Numbered from the stretch's first letter, positions 8,740 through 18,164 are shown. The stretch is 64,000 nt of DNA from CAVZVZ01 sp963778895 (GCA_963778895.1 CAVZVZ010000005.1:992001-1056000), one strand, 5' to 3'. Notes: generated by a model not told the origin, from the sequence alone. Program-made: numbers and translations.

Positions 8740-9702
8740 ATGGAACGATTCGTCGTGGGCACGGGGCGGTGCGGCTCGACCTTGCTGTCCTTGATGCTCG
8801 CCGAGCACCGTGACGTCGTGAGTCTGCACGAGTTCTTCACCGGCCTCGATTGGGGTCGACGCTTCGCTCCGGGACTCGTGCCCGGCGACGACCTCGCTGA
8901 GCTGCTCGGTGCGGAGCAGCCGGTCACCACGGCCGTGCTGGCGCGTGGACACACCTCGGACGAGATCCAATACCCGTTCGGTTCCGAGAAGGTCCGCCAC
9001 ACCATCTCGGACCAAGTTCCCTGGTTGTCCGTCACCATGTTGAGCCGGCTCACGGATGACCCGGACTCGTGGTACGACGAGCTGATGGCGTTCGCTCGGT
9101 CGCGGCCGCCTGCGTCGATGGCTCAGCACTACTCGGACGTCTTCGCGTGGGCCGCCGAACGGGCCGGTGGCTCGGTTTGGGTCGAGCGGTCGGGTTCGTC
9201 GATCGACTATCTCGGCGAATTGGCGGCGCTCTATCCCGGCGCTCGCTTCGTGCACATTCACCGCGACGGCCACGAGGCGGCCCTGTCGATCCGGTCCCAC
9301 CCCTTCTTCCGGCTAGGTGTGGCCTTGCTCATGGACCTGTTCCCGGACAACGAAGACCCCGAGGCCGCGGTGACGGAGGTGATCGAAACCGAGCCCCCGT
9401 GTTGGGCGGTCGGCCGCTACTGGAGCGATCAGGTGCTGCGCGGGTTCCGGGCCCTGCCCGAGCTCGACCGATCGCAGTTCCTGCAGGTCCGGTTCGAAGA
9501 CCTCGTACGCGATCCCGCGCCAGTGCTCACGGCCATCGCGGCTTTCTTCCAGCTCGATGACGATGCCGACTTCCCGCAGCGGGGCGCCGCGCTCGTACGC
9601 AGTGCGCCACGGCACCGATTCGGGGATCTCGATGCCGAAGAACAGGCCGAGCTTCGTGAGGCGTGCCGCCCCGGTCAGGTGCTGCTCGGCCGGGCCGAGT
9701 GA
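8740..9702 (+). CDS. Sulfotransferase family protein (PAPS-dependent)
   Basis: A 320-residue protein that begins with the 5'-phosphosulfate-binding loop VVGTGRCGSTLLSLML. It has a later VWVERSGSSIDYLGEL block and LYPGARFVHIHRDGHEAALSI, matching the strand-loop and 3'-phosphate-binding regions of bacterial sulfotransferases, which move sulfate from PAPS to a hydroxyl. It is placed between two DUF1214 genes behind an enoyl-CoA hydratase, so a lipid or sterol acceptor is more plausible here than a glycan, but that is inference. No signal peptide is present. The stop is 10 bases before the next start. Confidence 0.82.
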   Translation: MERFVVGTGRCGSTLLSLMLAEHRDVVSLHEFFTGLDWGRRFAPGLVPGDDLAELLGAEQPVTTAVLARGHTSDEIQYPFGSEKVRHTISDQVPWLSVTMLSRLTDDPDSWYDELMAFARSRPPASMAQHYSDVFAWAAERAGGSVWVERSGSSIDYLGELAALYPGARFVHIHRDGHEAALSIRSHPFFRLGVALLMDLFPDNEDPEAAVTEVIETEPPCWAVGRYWSDQVLRGFRALPELDRSQFLQVRFEDLVRDPAPVLTAIAAFFQLDDDADFPQRGAALVRSAPRHRFGDLDAEEQAELREACRPGQVLLGRAE

Positions 9703-9712
9703 GGAGCGACAG

Positions 9713-10813
9713 ATGAACGATCCATCGGTGGACCTGCCCCAGACGTGGGCCACATTCTGCGATCTGCTCCGCGAGTCCGGTGACGTCGTGCTCCGTGAAG
9801 GCACGCCCGACGACGCACTCGACCACGCCGAGGGCTATCGCATGCTCACGCGCTTGGTGCGAGCCGGCCTCGAGAACTTCCTCGAGTCACGCACGCCGCG
9901 GCATCCGGAGTTGGTCTGCACGTGCCACGAGACGATGAAGATCGTGGGTGACAACCCGGACAACCTCTATCTCGGCGCGTCGATCGACGGCACGCACGAC
10001 TACCGGATCTTCGGGGATCTGGGCTCGGCGAGATGGGTCTCGTTCAACACCTTCGACCGCGGTTCGTTCGGGGCCGGAGGTACCGGAATGGCCCGAGCGC
10101 TCTATCGCGAAGACCTAACCATCCCCGCCGACGCCGCGTTCGAGCTGTGGCTGTCGCAACGCGAGCACGAGGGCAACTGGTTGCCTCTGCGTCCCGAGAC
10201 CCGTTCAGTCGTCATCCGCCAGACCTTCGCCGACGTCTCGGCCGAGCGAATCGGCGATCTACACATCGAGTGCCTCGACGTCGACGAGCCGCCCGAGCCT
10301 CTGTCGACGGACGACCTCACGCTCGGGCTTCTCGCCGCGGGCCACTACGTGCGCGAGGTCAGTCGACTGGCCGCTCGATGGGCCGAGGCGAACGCCACCA
10401 CACCGAACCGGTTCGTCGACGTGGACGACGGGTTCGCCGAAGCCAAGCTGTTCGCCGATCCCCAGATCCTCTATCACCAGGCCTATGTCGAGCTCGAGCC
10501 GAGCGAGCGCCTCATCGTCGAGGTGGACCCACCTGAGTGCACGTATTGGATGTTCGTGTTGCACAACCACTGGATGGAGTCCCTCGACTACGTCCACCAT
10601 CAGGTGCACCTCAACGATCACACGGCGCATCGCAACGCCGACGGTTCGGTCCGCCTCGTCGTGGCGCACGACGACCCGGGTGAACCCAACTGGCTCGACA
10701 CCGCGGGCCACCGGCGCACGATCCTCGGTGTCCGCTGGGTCGGCCCGGGCGTTGCCGACGTCATCCCGAGCACCCACCTCCAGCGTTCGATCACTCGTGC
10801 GGAACGATCGTGA
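9713..10813 (+). CDS. DUF1214-domain protein, second copy
   Basis: A 366-residue paralogue of the protein at 7568-8731. It shares the DNPDNLYLGASIDGTHDYRI block, the FELWLSQREHEGNWLPL region (compare FEIVLSRELHEGTNWMVL), the ECTYWMFVLHNHWMESLD region and the AHDDPGEPNWLDTAGH region. Function is unknown as for the first copy. A GAGGAG Shine-Dalgarno-like run lies eight bases before ATG 9713. Its 3' end overlaps the convergent EEP hydrolase gene by 23 bases, so the operon ends here. Confidence 0.75.
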   Translation: MNDPSVDLPQTWATFCDLLRESGDVVLREGTPDDALDHAEGYRMLTRLVRAGLENFLESRTPRHPELVCTCHETMKIVGDNPDNLYLGASIDGTHDYRIFGDLGSARWVSFNTFDRGSFGAGGTGMARALYREDLTIPADAAFELWLSQREHEGNWLPLRPETRSVVIRQTFADVSAERIGDLHIECLDVDEPPEPLSTDDLTLGLLAAGHYVREVSRLAARWAEANATTPNRFVDVDDGFAEAKLFADPQILYHQAYVELEPSERLIVEVDPPECTYWMFVLHNHWMESLDYVHHQVHLNDHTAHRNADGSVRLVVAHDDPGEPNWLDTAGHRRTILGVRWVGPGVADVIPSTHLQRSITRAERS

Positions 10814-11819
10814 CCTTGAACGGCAAGTGGTCGCTGCCGGCGGCGTAACCGTCGGTCACGCTGACGACTCCCACATCGTGCACGAGCGCATGATCGAGAC
10901 GGGCGAACGGGGCGAAGCGTCGGAGAAAGCGAATCGTCCTCGGGAGGTAGTTGGCGGGCCACGACGAGGTGAGCCCCTTGCCGACTTCCTCGTGGGCATC
11001 GACGAAGGGCCCGTCCATGATCTTGCGCATGGCCGGGTGCCAACGCGTCGCGTTGAAGTCGCCGGCCAGGACAGTGGGTCCGAGTCCTGGTGTCTGGGTG
11101 AACTTGTCGAGCGCGTCGAGCTGGGACAACCAAGGGTCGATGGCGCCCCCGAACTTGGGGGAGTTCGTGTGCACGCCGAGGATCCGCAACGTTCCGTCAC
11201 CGAAGGCCATGTCGGCCACGGGCAACTTCAGGTCACCGACGTCGACCTTGTCCGTGTGGAGCAACGGTTTTCGCGAATAGATGCCGATGCCCTCTGCGCC
11301 CCCCGGGAGAAGGGATTGGTACGGATACGAGGCGTCGACGCCGGCCGCCTCGAACTGGTTCTTGTAGCCCTGTCCGAACTCCACCAGGACGAGCACGTCG
11401 GCGCCCGATGACAATGCCTCTTGGATCTGCGCTTCCGGCGTCTGGTTCTCGAGGCGCATGTTCGACACATAGATCGAGATGGCGGCGTCGCTCATCGGCG
11501 CGACGTGCACGTGATCGACTGCGCCCCACACCGGCAACACGTTGGCCAGGACACAGAACCCGCTCGCCACCGCCAAGAACGGTCGCCGATACACGACCGC
11601 GACCAACAAGCACAGCCCGGAGAGCAGACCCAACCACGGAGTGACCAACTGCAACGCCGAATACACCCGGTGCGGCGTCTTGCCGAGCAAGGTCGGGATC
11701 GTGAAGATCATGCCGAGCACAACCGCGCCCCACGCGAGGAGGACGAAGGTCCACTTCAGCGCGACCAGCAGGTAGGACCCACGGGCGCGTGGCTCCATCT
11801 CGGCGCGCATCCGGGCCAT
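10791..11819 (-). CDS. Membrane-anchored endonuclease/exonuclease/phosphatase (EEP) family protein
   Basis: Residues 20-105 contain three hydrophobic segments (LLVALKWTFVLLAWGAVVLG, then LVTPWLGLLSGLCLLVAVVY, then FLAVASGFCVLANVLPVWGA). These are followed by an EEP catalytic domain expected outside the membrane. Catalytic markers are SNMRLENQ near residue 118, VLVLVEFGQGY near 143, LGVHTNSP, LAGDFNATRWHP and the C-terminal GSDHLPFKV. The layout resembles the YafD-like/DUF-type membrane EEP proteins, which may hydrolyse phospholipids or extracellular nucleic acid. It follows the SurE-like lipoprotein gene by 23 bases and may belong to the menB-VOC-surE-like operon. Confidence 0.82.
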   Translation of the reverse strand: MARMRAEMEPRARGSYLLVALKWTFVLLAWGAVVLGMIFTIPTLLGKTPHRVYSALQLVTPWLGLLSGLCLLVAVVYRRPFLAVASGFCVLANVLPVWGAVDHVHVAPMSDAAISIYVSNMRLENQTPEAQIQEALSSGADVLVLVEFGQGYKNQFEAAGVDASYPYQSLLPGGAEGIGIYSRKPLLHTDKVDVGDLKLPVADMAFGDGTLRILGVHTNSPKFGGAIDPWLSQLDALDKFTQTPGLGPTVLAGDFNATRWHPAMRKIMDGPFVDAHEEVGKGLTSSWPANYLPRTIRFLRRFAPFARLDHALVHDVGVVSVTDGYAAGSDHLPFKVTIVPHE

Positions 11820-11842
11820 AGTGCCAGGGAAACCCGATCAGC

Positions 11843-12655
11843 TCAGGTCGCCACGTCGGACAGAACCGCGTACCCGTTGATGAACGCGTCGATGTCATCC
11901 ACGAAGTCGGTCTTGGTCGATTGACAGTCGACGATGATCGCGTTGCGGTCTCCTGCGTCCGGAGCCACGGGCGCTTCGACCACACCGCGGACAGCGCCGG
12001 TCGGACACGTCGGCACGTTGAGGTTGGTGACGGCTGGGGGCAGCGTCCCCTCGAGTACCTGGGCGCGATGGAGCTCGAGCCACGACAGCACCTCGTCCAC
12101 GCCGGACGGATAGTTCGGCGTGTCGGCCAGTCCCTGGCTCGCGGCGAGCGCGGGGACGCCCCGTGCGGCCGCCGCCTCGGCCGCGCCCACGGTGCCCGAG
12201 ATGGCCACCGCCGGACCCAGGTTCTGGCCGAAGTTGATGCCCGACACGACCAGATCCGGGCGCGGGGACACGCCTCCCTGGTCGAGGGCCCAGATGACGG
12301 TGTCGGCCGGGAAACCGGCGACCGCTTTGGCCGGATAGCCGCTCGCGGTCGTCGCGTCGGTGACCGTCAGCGCCCCCGGGGTGGTCTGACTACCGCTGCC
12401 GCTCTTGTTGTCGGCTGGCGCGACGACGGTCACCTCGGTATCGGGCAGCGCCCGCAACGCCTCGACGATCGCATCGATCCCGGGAGCCGCGACGCCGTCG
12501 TCATTGGTCACGAGGATGTGCAGGGTCGCGGGGACCGTGGTGGTGACCTCTTGGGTGTTCGATGAAGCCGTCGTGTCTTTGCTCGAGCACGCGCTCATCA
12601 ACATCACGATCGCCACCGCGGCGACGACAGCAACTCGGCTGGCCCTCGTTCGCAT
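11843..12655 (-). CDS. SurE-like phosphatase, predicted lipoprotein
   Basis: The first 25 residues form a lipoprotein signal: basic RTRASR, then a hydrophobic run and the lipobox LMSAC with Cys-23. A low-complexity Ser/Thr linker follows. From residue 46 the protein is SurE: LHILVTNDDGVAAPGIDA carries the metal-binding Asp pair, and VVSGINFGQNLGPAVAISGTVG and NLNVPTCP are further family blocks. SurE enzymes are normally cytoplasmic, so an exported, membrane-anchored copy implies dephosphorylation of extracellular nucleotides or other phosphomonoesters. A strong GGGGGAG ribosome site precedes ATG 12655. Neighbours upstream are VOC and menB on the same strand. Confidence 0.85.
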   Translation of the reverse strand: MRTRASRVAVVAAVAIVMLMSACSSKDTTASSNTQEVTTTVPATLHILVTNDDGVAAPGIDAIVEALRALPDTEVTVVAPADNKSGSGSQTTPGALTVTDATTASGYPAKAVAGFPADTVIWALDQGGVSPRPDLVVSGINFGQNLGPAVAISGTVGAAEAAAARGVPALAASQGLADTPNYPSGVDEVLSWLELHRAQVLEGTLPPAVTNLNVPTCPTGAVRGVVEAPVAPDAGDRNAIIVDCQSTKTDFVDDIDAFINGYAVLSDVAT

Positions 12656-12679
12656 TGCTCCCCCTTCAGCGGTTCTCGG

Positions 12680-13078
12680 CTAGCTGCCGATCGGTACCTC
12701 AGCCATCAACGCGAACAACGTTCCTTCCGGATCATGAAGAAACGACATCCACAGCTCGGATTCGGTGGTGCGGTTGACGACGTGTGGCTCACCTTCCGGC
12801 GGCTTGGCCGCCGGAACACCGGCCGCGACCAACGCCTCGTGCGCTTCGGGCACCGAGGCAACGTTGAAGTACAGCACCGGTCGCGAAACCGGCGCGCCCT
12901 CGTACCACCGATCGACGTACAACCGGAACCCACCGCCGTCGAAGAACGCCATGCCCGTTCCCGGGACGCGGAACAGCAGGTTCAGCCCGAGCTTCTCGAC
13001 GTAGAAGTCGACTTGACGATCGACGTCGTCCACGGCCATCAGGACCTGTCCAACTCCGTTCGTGGGCCCGGTCGACAT
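12680..13078 (-). CDS. VOC (glyoxalase/bleomycin resistance) family protein
   Basis: A single-module vicinal-oxygen-chelate protein of 132 residues: QVLMAVDDVDRQVDFYVEKL opens the first beta-alpha-beta-beta-beta unit, and the second ends with MSFLHDPEGTLFALMAEVP. Metal-ligand residues are not certain, so it could be an enzyme or a binding protein. A GAGGAG ribosome site overlaps the stop of menB (TGAGGAG) with six bases to ATG 13078, which indicates translational coupling to menB. Confidence 0.8.
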   Translation of the reverse strand: MSTGPTNGVGQVLMAVDDVDRQVDFYVEKLGLNLLFRVPGTGMAFFDGGGFRLYVDRWYEGAPVSRPVLYFNVASVPEAHEALVAAGVPAAKPPEGEPHVVNRTTESELWMSFLHDPEGTLFALMAEVPIGS

Positions 13079-13086
13079 GGATCTCC

Positions 13087-13986
13087 TCAGTAGTGCCAGG
13101 GATACGGCGACCAGTCCGGCTCCCGCTTCTCGAGGAACGAGTCGCGTCCTTCGGCGGCCTCGTCGGTCATGTACGCGAGCCGGGTGGCTTCGCCGGCGAA
13201 GATCTGTTGGCCGACCAACCCGTCGTCGATGAGGTTGAACGCGTACTTCAGCATGCGCTGCGCCGTCGGGCTCTTCCCGTTGATCTTCCGTCCCCAGTCG
13301 AGTGCCGTGCGTTCGAGCTGATCGTGGTCGACGACGGCGTTGACCATGCCCATGCGGTGCGCGTCGGCGGCGGAGTACTCGTCGCCGAGGAAGAAGATCT
13401 CCCGCGCGAACTTCTGCCCGACCTGCCGAGCGAGGTAGGCGGAACCGAACCCGCCGTCGAAGCTCGCAACATCGGCGTCGGTTTGTTTGAAGCGAGCGTG
13501 CTCGCGACTCGCCAGCGTGAGATCACAAACGACATGCAGTGAGTGTCCACCGCCGGCCGCCCAGCCCGGCACGACACAGATGACGACCTTCGGCATCATG
13601 CGGATCAGCCGCTGTACTTCGAGGATGTGCAGCCGTCCCGTACGCCCGGGATCGATCGACGCCGCGTCGTCACCGTCGGCGTACTTGTAGCCGTCCTTGC
13701 CGCGAATCCGTTGATCGCCACCGGAGCAGAACGACCAGACCCCGTCCTTCGGAGACGGACCGTTCCCGGTGAGGAGCACACACCCGACGTCCGGGGTCAT
13801 GCGGGCGTGATCGAGCACGCGGTAGAGCTCGTCCACGGTTCGGGGCCGGAAGGCGTTGCGCACCTCCGGGCGATCGAACGCGACCCGCACGGTGCCGTGC
13901 TCGACGGCGCGGTGGTAGGTGATGTCCTTCAGATCGAAGCCGGCGACCGGCTCCCAATCGTCGGGCTCGAAGATGGCGGAGACCAC
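13087..13986 (-). CDS. menB: 1,4-dihydroxy-2-naphthoyl-CoA synthase MenB
   Basis: A crotonase-fold enzyme of menaquinone biosynthesis that closes o-succinylbenzoyl-CoA to 1,4-dihydroxy-2-naphthoyl-CoA. Diagnostic MenB features are the N-terminal DITYHRAVEHGTVRVAFDRP, the CSGGDQRIRGKDGYKY loop, VVPGWAAGGGHSLHVVCDLT, the FKQTDADVASFDGGFGSAY block and the C-terminal EGRDSFLEKREPDWSPYPW. All are close to mycobacterial MenB. GTG 13986 gives 299 residues and has TATGCT six bases upstream; the upstream TTG extension lacks similarity. It is divergent from the AlkB-like gene, with a LexA-like site between them. Confidence 0.93.
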   Translation of the reverse strand: MVSAIFEPDDWEPVAGFDLKDITYHRAVEHGTVRVAFDRPEVRNAFRPRTVDELYRVLDHARMTPDVGCVLLTGNGPSPKDGVWSFCSGGDQRIRGKDGYKYADGDDAASIDPGRTGRLHILEVQRLIRMMPKVVICVVPGWAAGGGHSLHVVCDLTLASREHARFKQTDADVASFDGGFGSAYLARQVGQKFAREIFFLGDEYSAADAHRMGMVNAVVDHDQLERTALDWGRKINGKSPTAQRMLKYAFNLIDDGLVGQQIFAGEATRLAYMTDEAAEGRDSFLEKREPDWSPYPWHY

Positions 13987-13992
13987 GGCGGG

Positions 13993-13998
13993 AGCATA
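13993..13998 (-). promoter_or_regulatory. Putative -10 TATGCT for leaderless menB
   Basis: TATGCT lies six bases before GTG 13986, matching the leaderless pattern used elsewhere in the window. A second hexamer GATAAT on the same strand at 14045-14050 could drive a longer transcript. Confidence 0.4.
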
Positions 13999-14030
13999 CG
14001 ACCCCAGAGCAGGCCGGCGGGCGGTGCAAC

Positions 14031-14052
14031 CGTACAAGTGTTCGATTATCCT
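14031..14052 (+). promoter_or_regulatory. LexA/SOS-box-like operator and -10 upstream of the AlkB-like gene
   Basis: CGTACAAGTGTTCG (14031-14044) matches the Gram-positive LexA consensus CGAACRNRYGTTCG at 13 of 14 positions, the third base being T instead of A. The hexamer TATCCT (14047-14052) follows directly and lies eight bases before GTG 14061. The box therefore sits where a repressor would block a leaderless alkB promoter, and may also touch the menB side. Confidence 0.5.
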
Positions 14053-14060
14053 CCCGCGCA

Positions 14061-14681
14061 GTGGGTGTCCATCAACGCAGTCTTTTCGGCATCGGCGACC
14101 CCGCCGTCGACTCGCACGCAGTCTTCGAGCGTCGCGTCCTCGACCACGGTGCGTGGATCGACGTCGTCCGCGGCTTCCTCCGCGGTGCCGACTCGTTGCT
14201 CGACCGCCTGGTTGTGTCGGTCGAATGGCGCCAGGGTCGACGCCGAATGTACGACCGCATGGTCGATGACCCGCGCCTGTCTCGCTGGTACACGCGCCAC
14301 CATCACTTCCCCGACGCCGCGTTGTACGAGATGCGCAACGCGATCCAACAGCACTACGGCGTGGAGCTGGGCGGAGTCGGGCTCAACTACTACCGCGACG
14401 GGCACGACAGCGTCGCGCCCCACCGCGACCGCGAGCTCCGAGACCTCGGCAACACGCTCGTCGCCATCGTCACCTTGGGATCGAAGCGGCCCTTCCTCGT
14501 TCGGCCCCACGGCGGCGGTCGGTCCATCGACGTATCACCCGCTTCGGGCGACCTTCTCGTGATGGGCGGCACTTGCCAGCAGCACTACGAGCACGGCGTA
14601 CCGAAGGTGGCCCACGCCGGACCACGCATCTCCGCCTCGTACCGCTGGTCCGCCCGACCGGACGACCCAACTCCGAGCTGA
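14061..14681 (+). CDS. AlkB-like 2-oxoglutarate/Fe(II)-dependent dioxygenase
   Basis: A 206-residue dioxygenase of the AlkB (2OG-FeII oxygenase) superfamily that oxidatively removes alkyl groups from DNA or RNA bases. The iron-binding HxD is in VAPHRDRELRD near residue 121. The distal His lies in QQHYEHGVPK, and the 2-oxoglutarate-binding Arg pair in RISASYRW near the C-terminus. VAIVTLGSKRPFLVR is the usual strand before the distal His. GTG 14061 is supported by the TATCCT hexamer eight bases upstream. A LexA-like operator just upstream fits a DNA-repair role induced by damage. Confidence 0.88.
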   Translation: MGVHQRSLFGIGDPAVDSHAVFERRVLDHGAWIDVVRGFLRGADSLLDRLVVSVEWRQGRRRMYDRMVDDPRLSRWYTRHHHFPDAALYEMRNAIQQHYGVELGGVGLNYYRDGHDSVAPHRDRELRDLGNTLVAIVTLGSKRPFLVRPHGGGRSIDVSPASGDLLVMGGTCQQHYEHGVPKVAHAGPRISASYRWSARPDDPTPS

Positions 14682-14708
14682 CTATGCGGCTCGACTTGAC
14701 CGCGCCCA

Positions 14709-14765
14709 CTATTCAGTTTTCAAGGATCTACCTGGGACACCGTTTGATCCGTTGTGGTCGGTGTC
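14709..14765 (+). other. rRNA-leader-like motif and stem-loop in the alkB/HNH intergenic region
   Basis: The 162-base gap between the AlkB-like gene and the HNH gene holds the string actattcagttttcaagg, close to the actattgagttctcaagg element that flanks many actinobacterial rRNA operons. It is followed by an inverted repeat GACACCG (14736-14742) / CGGTGTC (14759-14765). No rRNA gene is present. It may be a stray copy of that element or a terminator-like structure for the convergent genes. Confidence 0.3.
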
Positions 14766-14843
14766 GGCTCCTCGTCGCTCGACATGGGAGTCGGGGCGAG
14801 AGGAGGTGCGAGGGCCGCTCGGCGTGACCGTCCCGAAAGAAGG

Positions 14844-16037
14844 TCAGGCACTCAGCGGCAGTTCGTGTTCGGGTGAGCCCCGGTCGCGGGGCCGCAGTTG
14901 ATCACCGGTGGGTTTCCAGCCTTGGTGTTCTCGCCGGTGATGGTGTTTGCACGACACCCGCAGTTCGTCGATGCGGGTGTGATGGGTGCGAGCCCATTCG
15001 AACACGTGATGCACATCCACGAAATCGGTCGAGTCACAGCCCACGACCTCGCATTTGATGCCCCAGAACTCGAGCACGGTGCGTTGATGGGCGGTGGTCC
15101 GCCGTTTCAAGTGGGTGACGTTCTGGACGGCGACACCGTCCTTGATCACGATCGCCAACGCCGCCTCCCCCAACAGTTCGCGTGCCGTCGCCACCGGGAC
15201 CGGCCCGACCCCGCGGATCTCACAGGTCTCGCCGTGTTCGACGTCGCCCCGCCTCAACGCCTGGACGTCGACGACCACGATGACCTTGATGTTGCTGCTC
15301 TGCTGTTTCGTCGCGCCGTCGACCCCGCCCGCCGCGGCCGCTTGGGCCATGGCCACGAACCCGTCGGCCTGATAGGCGCCATGGGACTCGACCCGACCCT
15401 CTTGCTTGGCTTGCTTGAACGCCTGGTCGGTGAAGGGCCGCAGGGCGGCCACGATCGCCGCACCCGCCACCGCGGTACCGCTGAACGACAAGCGGAAGGT
15501 GCCATCGGTATCGACGCCCATACGCAACCGGCGCCGCTCATGAATACGCCGCTGGCGGCCTTCCTCGTCATCCACCGCCTGGGCCCGCCGCGACTCATTC
15601 CGCAACTCGCGTAGCGACTCTTGAGCGGCGGTGCCCAACAACGTGCGCTCCGCCGCAGGGTCTGCGGTCGCGCCAGCCACGACTTCGCGGGCCTGCTGGT
15701 CCGACAGGCGTCCCGAGCGGAAGGCCTCTGCGGTCGCCGGCAGATCGTCCAACTGCGCCGCGGTCTCCAGCTTGGCTTTGGCCTCCGCGATCGTGGTACC
15801 GATCCGCCGGGCCAACCAATGCGCAGCCGACCGATCCGCACTCCCATCCCGCCACGCATCAGTCTCCGCCACCCGGGCTGCCAACAACGTCTCGGCCGCG
15901 GCGAACAGCCGCTTCACCTCCGACACGACATCCAACAAAGCCAACGCATCAACACCGGCATACAAACCCGGCTCGAGCGCACTCACCCACCGCCCCGCCT
16001 CATCCCGAACCTCGACCACATCCGCCGCCACGAACAT
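14844..16037 (-). CDS. DUF222 / HNH endonuclease domain protein (13E12-like)
   Basis: A 397-residue protein with an N-terminal helical DUF222 region (about residues 30-250) and a C-terminal HNH nuclease. The nuclease reads CEVVGCDSTDFVDVHHVFEWA, with CKHHHRREHQGW as the His-rich end. This architecture is the mycobacterial REP13E12 group, widespread and often multi-copy in actinobacteria; its biological role is unsettled. ATG 16037 overlaps a perfect LexA box and lies seven bases after a TATACT -10. The transcript should therefore be leaderless and DNA-damage-inducible, as reported for several 13E12 genes in Mycobacterium tuberculosis. No second copy is in the window. Confidence 0.88.
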   Translation of the reverse strand: MFVAADVVEVRDEAGRWVSALEPGLYAGVDALALLDVVSEVKRLFAAAETLLAARVAETDAWRDGSADRSAAHWLARRIGTTIAEAKAKLETAAQLDDLPATAEAFRSGRLSDQQAREVVAGATADPAAERTLLGTAAQESLRELRNESRRAQAVDDEEGRQRRIHERRRLRMGVDTDGTFRLSFSGTAVAGAAIVAALRPFTDQAFKQAKQEGRVESHGAYQADGFVAMAQAAAAGGVDGATKQQSSNIKVIVVVDVQALRRGDVEHGETCEIRGVGPVPVATARELLGEAALAIVIKDGVAVQNVTHLKRRTTAHQRTVLEFWGIKCEVVGCDSTDFVDVHHVFEWARTHHTRIDELRVSCKHHHRREHQGWKPTGDQLRPRDRGSPEHELPLSA

Positions 16038-16073
16038 GTGTTCGAGTATAGAAGTCCCCGAACACCGCTGCAA
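16031..16073 (-). promoter_or_regulatory. LexA (SOS) box overlapping a leaderless promoter of the HNH gene
   Basis: CGAACATGTGTTCG (16031-16044) fits CGAACRNRYGTTCG at every position and covers the start codon (ATG at 16037). On the minus strand TATACT (16045-16050) abuts it, with TTGCAG (16068-16073) 17 bases further upstream as a weak -35. LexA bound here would cover the transcription start, so the arrangement is a textbook repressor site. Confidence 0.75.
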
Positions 16074-16107
16074 CCCGTTTCGCAGATTTCTTTCGCCGGC
16101 TACAGAA

Positions 16108-16125
16108 GTGTCGGCAATCCGACAC
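16108..16125 (-). terminator. Short perfect stem-loop between the HNH gene and the upstream hypothetical gene
   Basis: GTGTCGG-CAAT-CCGACAC forms a 7-bp perfect stem with a four-base loop, 40 bases beyond the stop of the hypothetical gene at 16165. On the minus strand it is followed by only a weak T-rich tract (TTCTGT), so termination is possible but not assured; it could instead be an operator. Confidence 0.35.
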
Positions 16126-16164
16126 AACGCGCGAGATCGTCTCGCCGCGATCGCGGCGGGCTCC

Positions 16165-16540
16165 TCACCAGACCTGTTCGGGTCGCCAGCCTGAGACGAC
16201 CATCTCCTTCAAACGGGTGTCATTGACGACCTGGTAAATGGGCAGAAGCCGGTCGGTGGTCGGGCCTAGACGCCGACGAACACCGTTGACCTCAGTGAAT
16301 GCAGCCCATCCCGCCTTTTCGGTTTCCGCTCCGCATCGTCGGGAAGTGTCGAAGGGTCGCGTCAATGGTGACAGTCCCAATGGGCTCGACCAAGTTCCCC
16401 CGTATCGCGCTCTCAAGAGGCAGAAGCACCGGCCATCTCCAACTCGTGATTCGTTCCACGTCCTCGACGACCGGTGCTTCATCGAAGGTAGGCGTCGCGA
16501 TCCAGACCAGTGATCCCACCTTCGGGACGTCATGAGTCAC
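16165..16540 (-). CDS. Hypothetical protein, frameshifted near 16310
   Basis: The first 75 residues (GTG start, then THDVPKVGSLVWIATPTFDE) are in one frame. The last 45 (WAAFTEVNGVRRRLGPTTDR through VVSGWRPEQVW) are in another. Joined at the RKGG/GWAA boundary they give a plausible 124-residue soluble protein with no family I recognise. Codon use is less G/C-biased than its neighbours, which hints at acquired DNA. It lies between the HNH gene and the inositol-phosphate synthase in a stretch with no other clear gene. Confidence 0.45.
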
Positions 16541-16859
16541 GATCCCGACGATGTAGCCCGCGTCGCCGGCACAAAGAAGGCAAGGCCAGGTTGAGGACGC
16601 GACATATCAATCGCAAACGTTCGACGCCGAGTAACCGACGGCGGTGAGAAGCTCCCATCCGCGTTGGATGGTGCTCTCGTGCGCTGGGTTGCTTCGGGCG
16701 ATGCAGTTGACGTTGTTCAAGAGTTGACCGCCTCTAGGTCCTCCATCGTCGTTGATCAGTCCCTGCTCCACCGCACGCTCATCAGCCCGACTGAGATTTG
16801 CTATCCGCCAAGCAGGTTGACGCTGATGCCTTCTGCGAGAGTGCGGGAAACCAGCTTCG

Positions 16860-18164
<1,305 letters not shown>

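Noticed and set aside
13543..14562. 339-residue + strand frame across menB and the AlkB-like gene
   Set aside because: Composition is low-complexity and it covers two well-supported genes in other frames.
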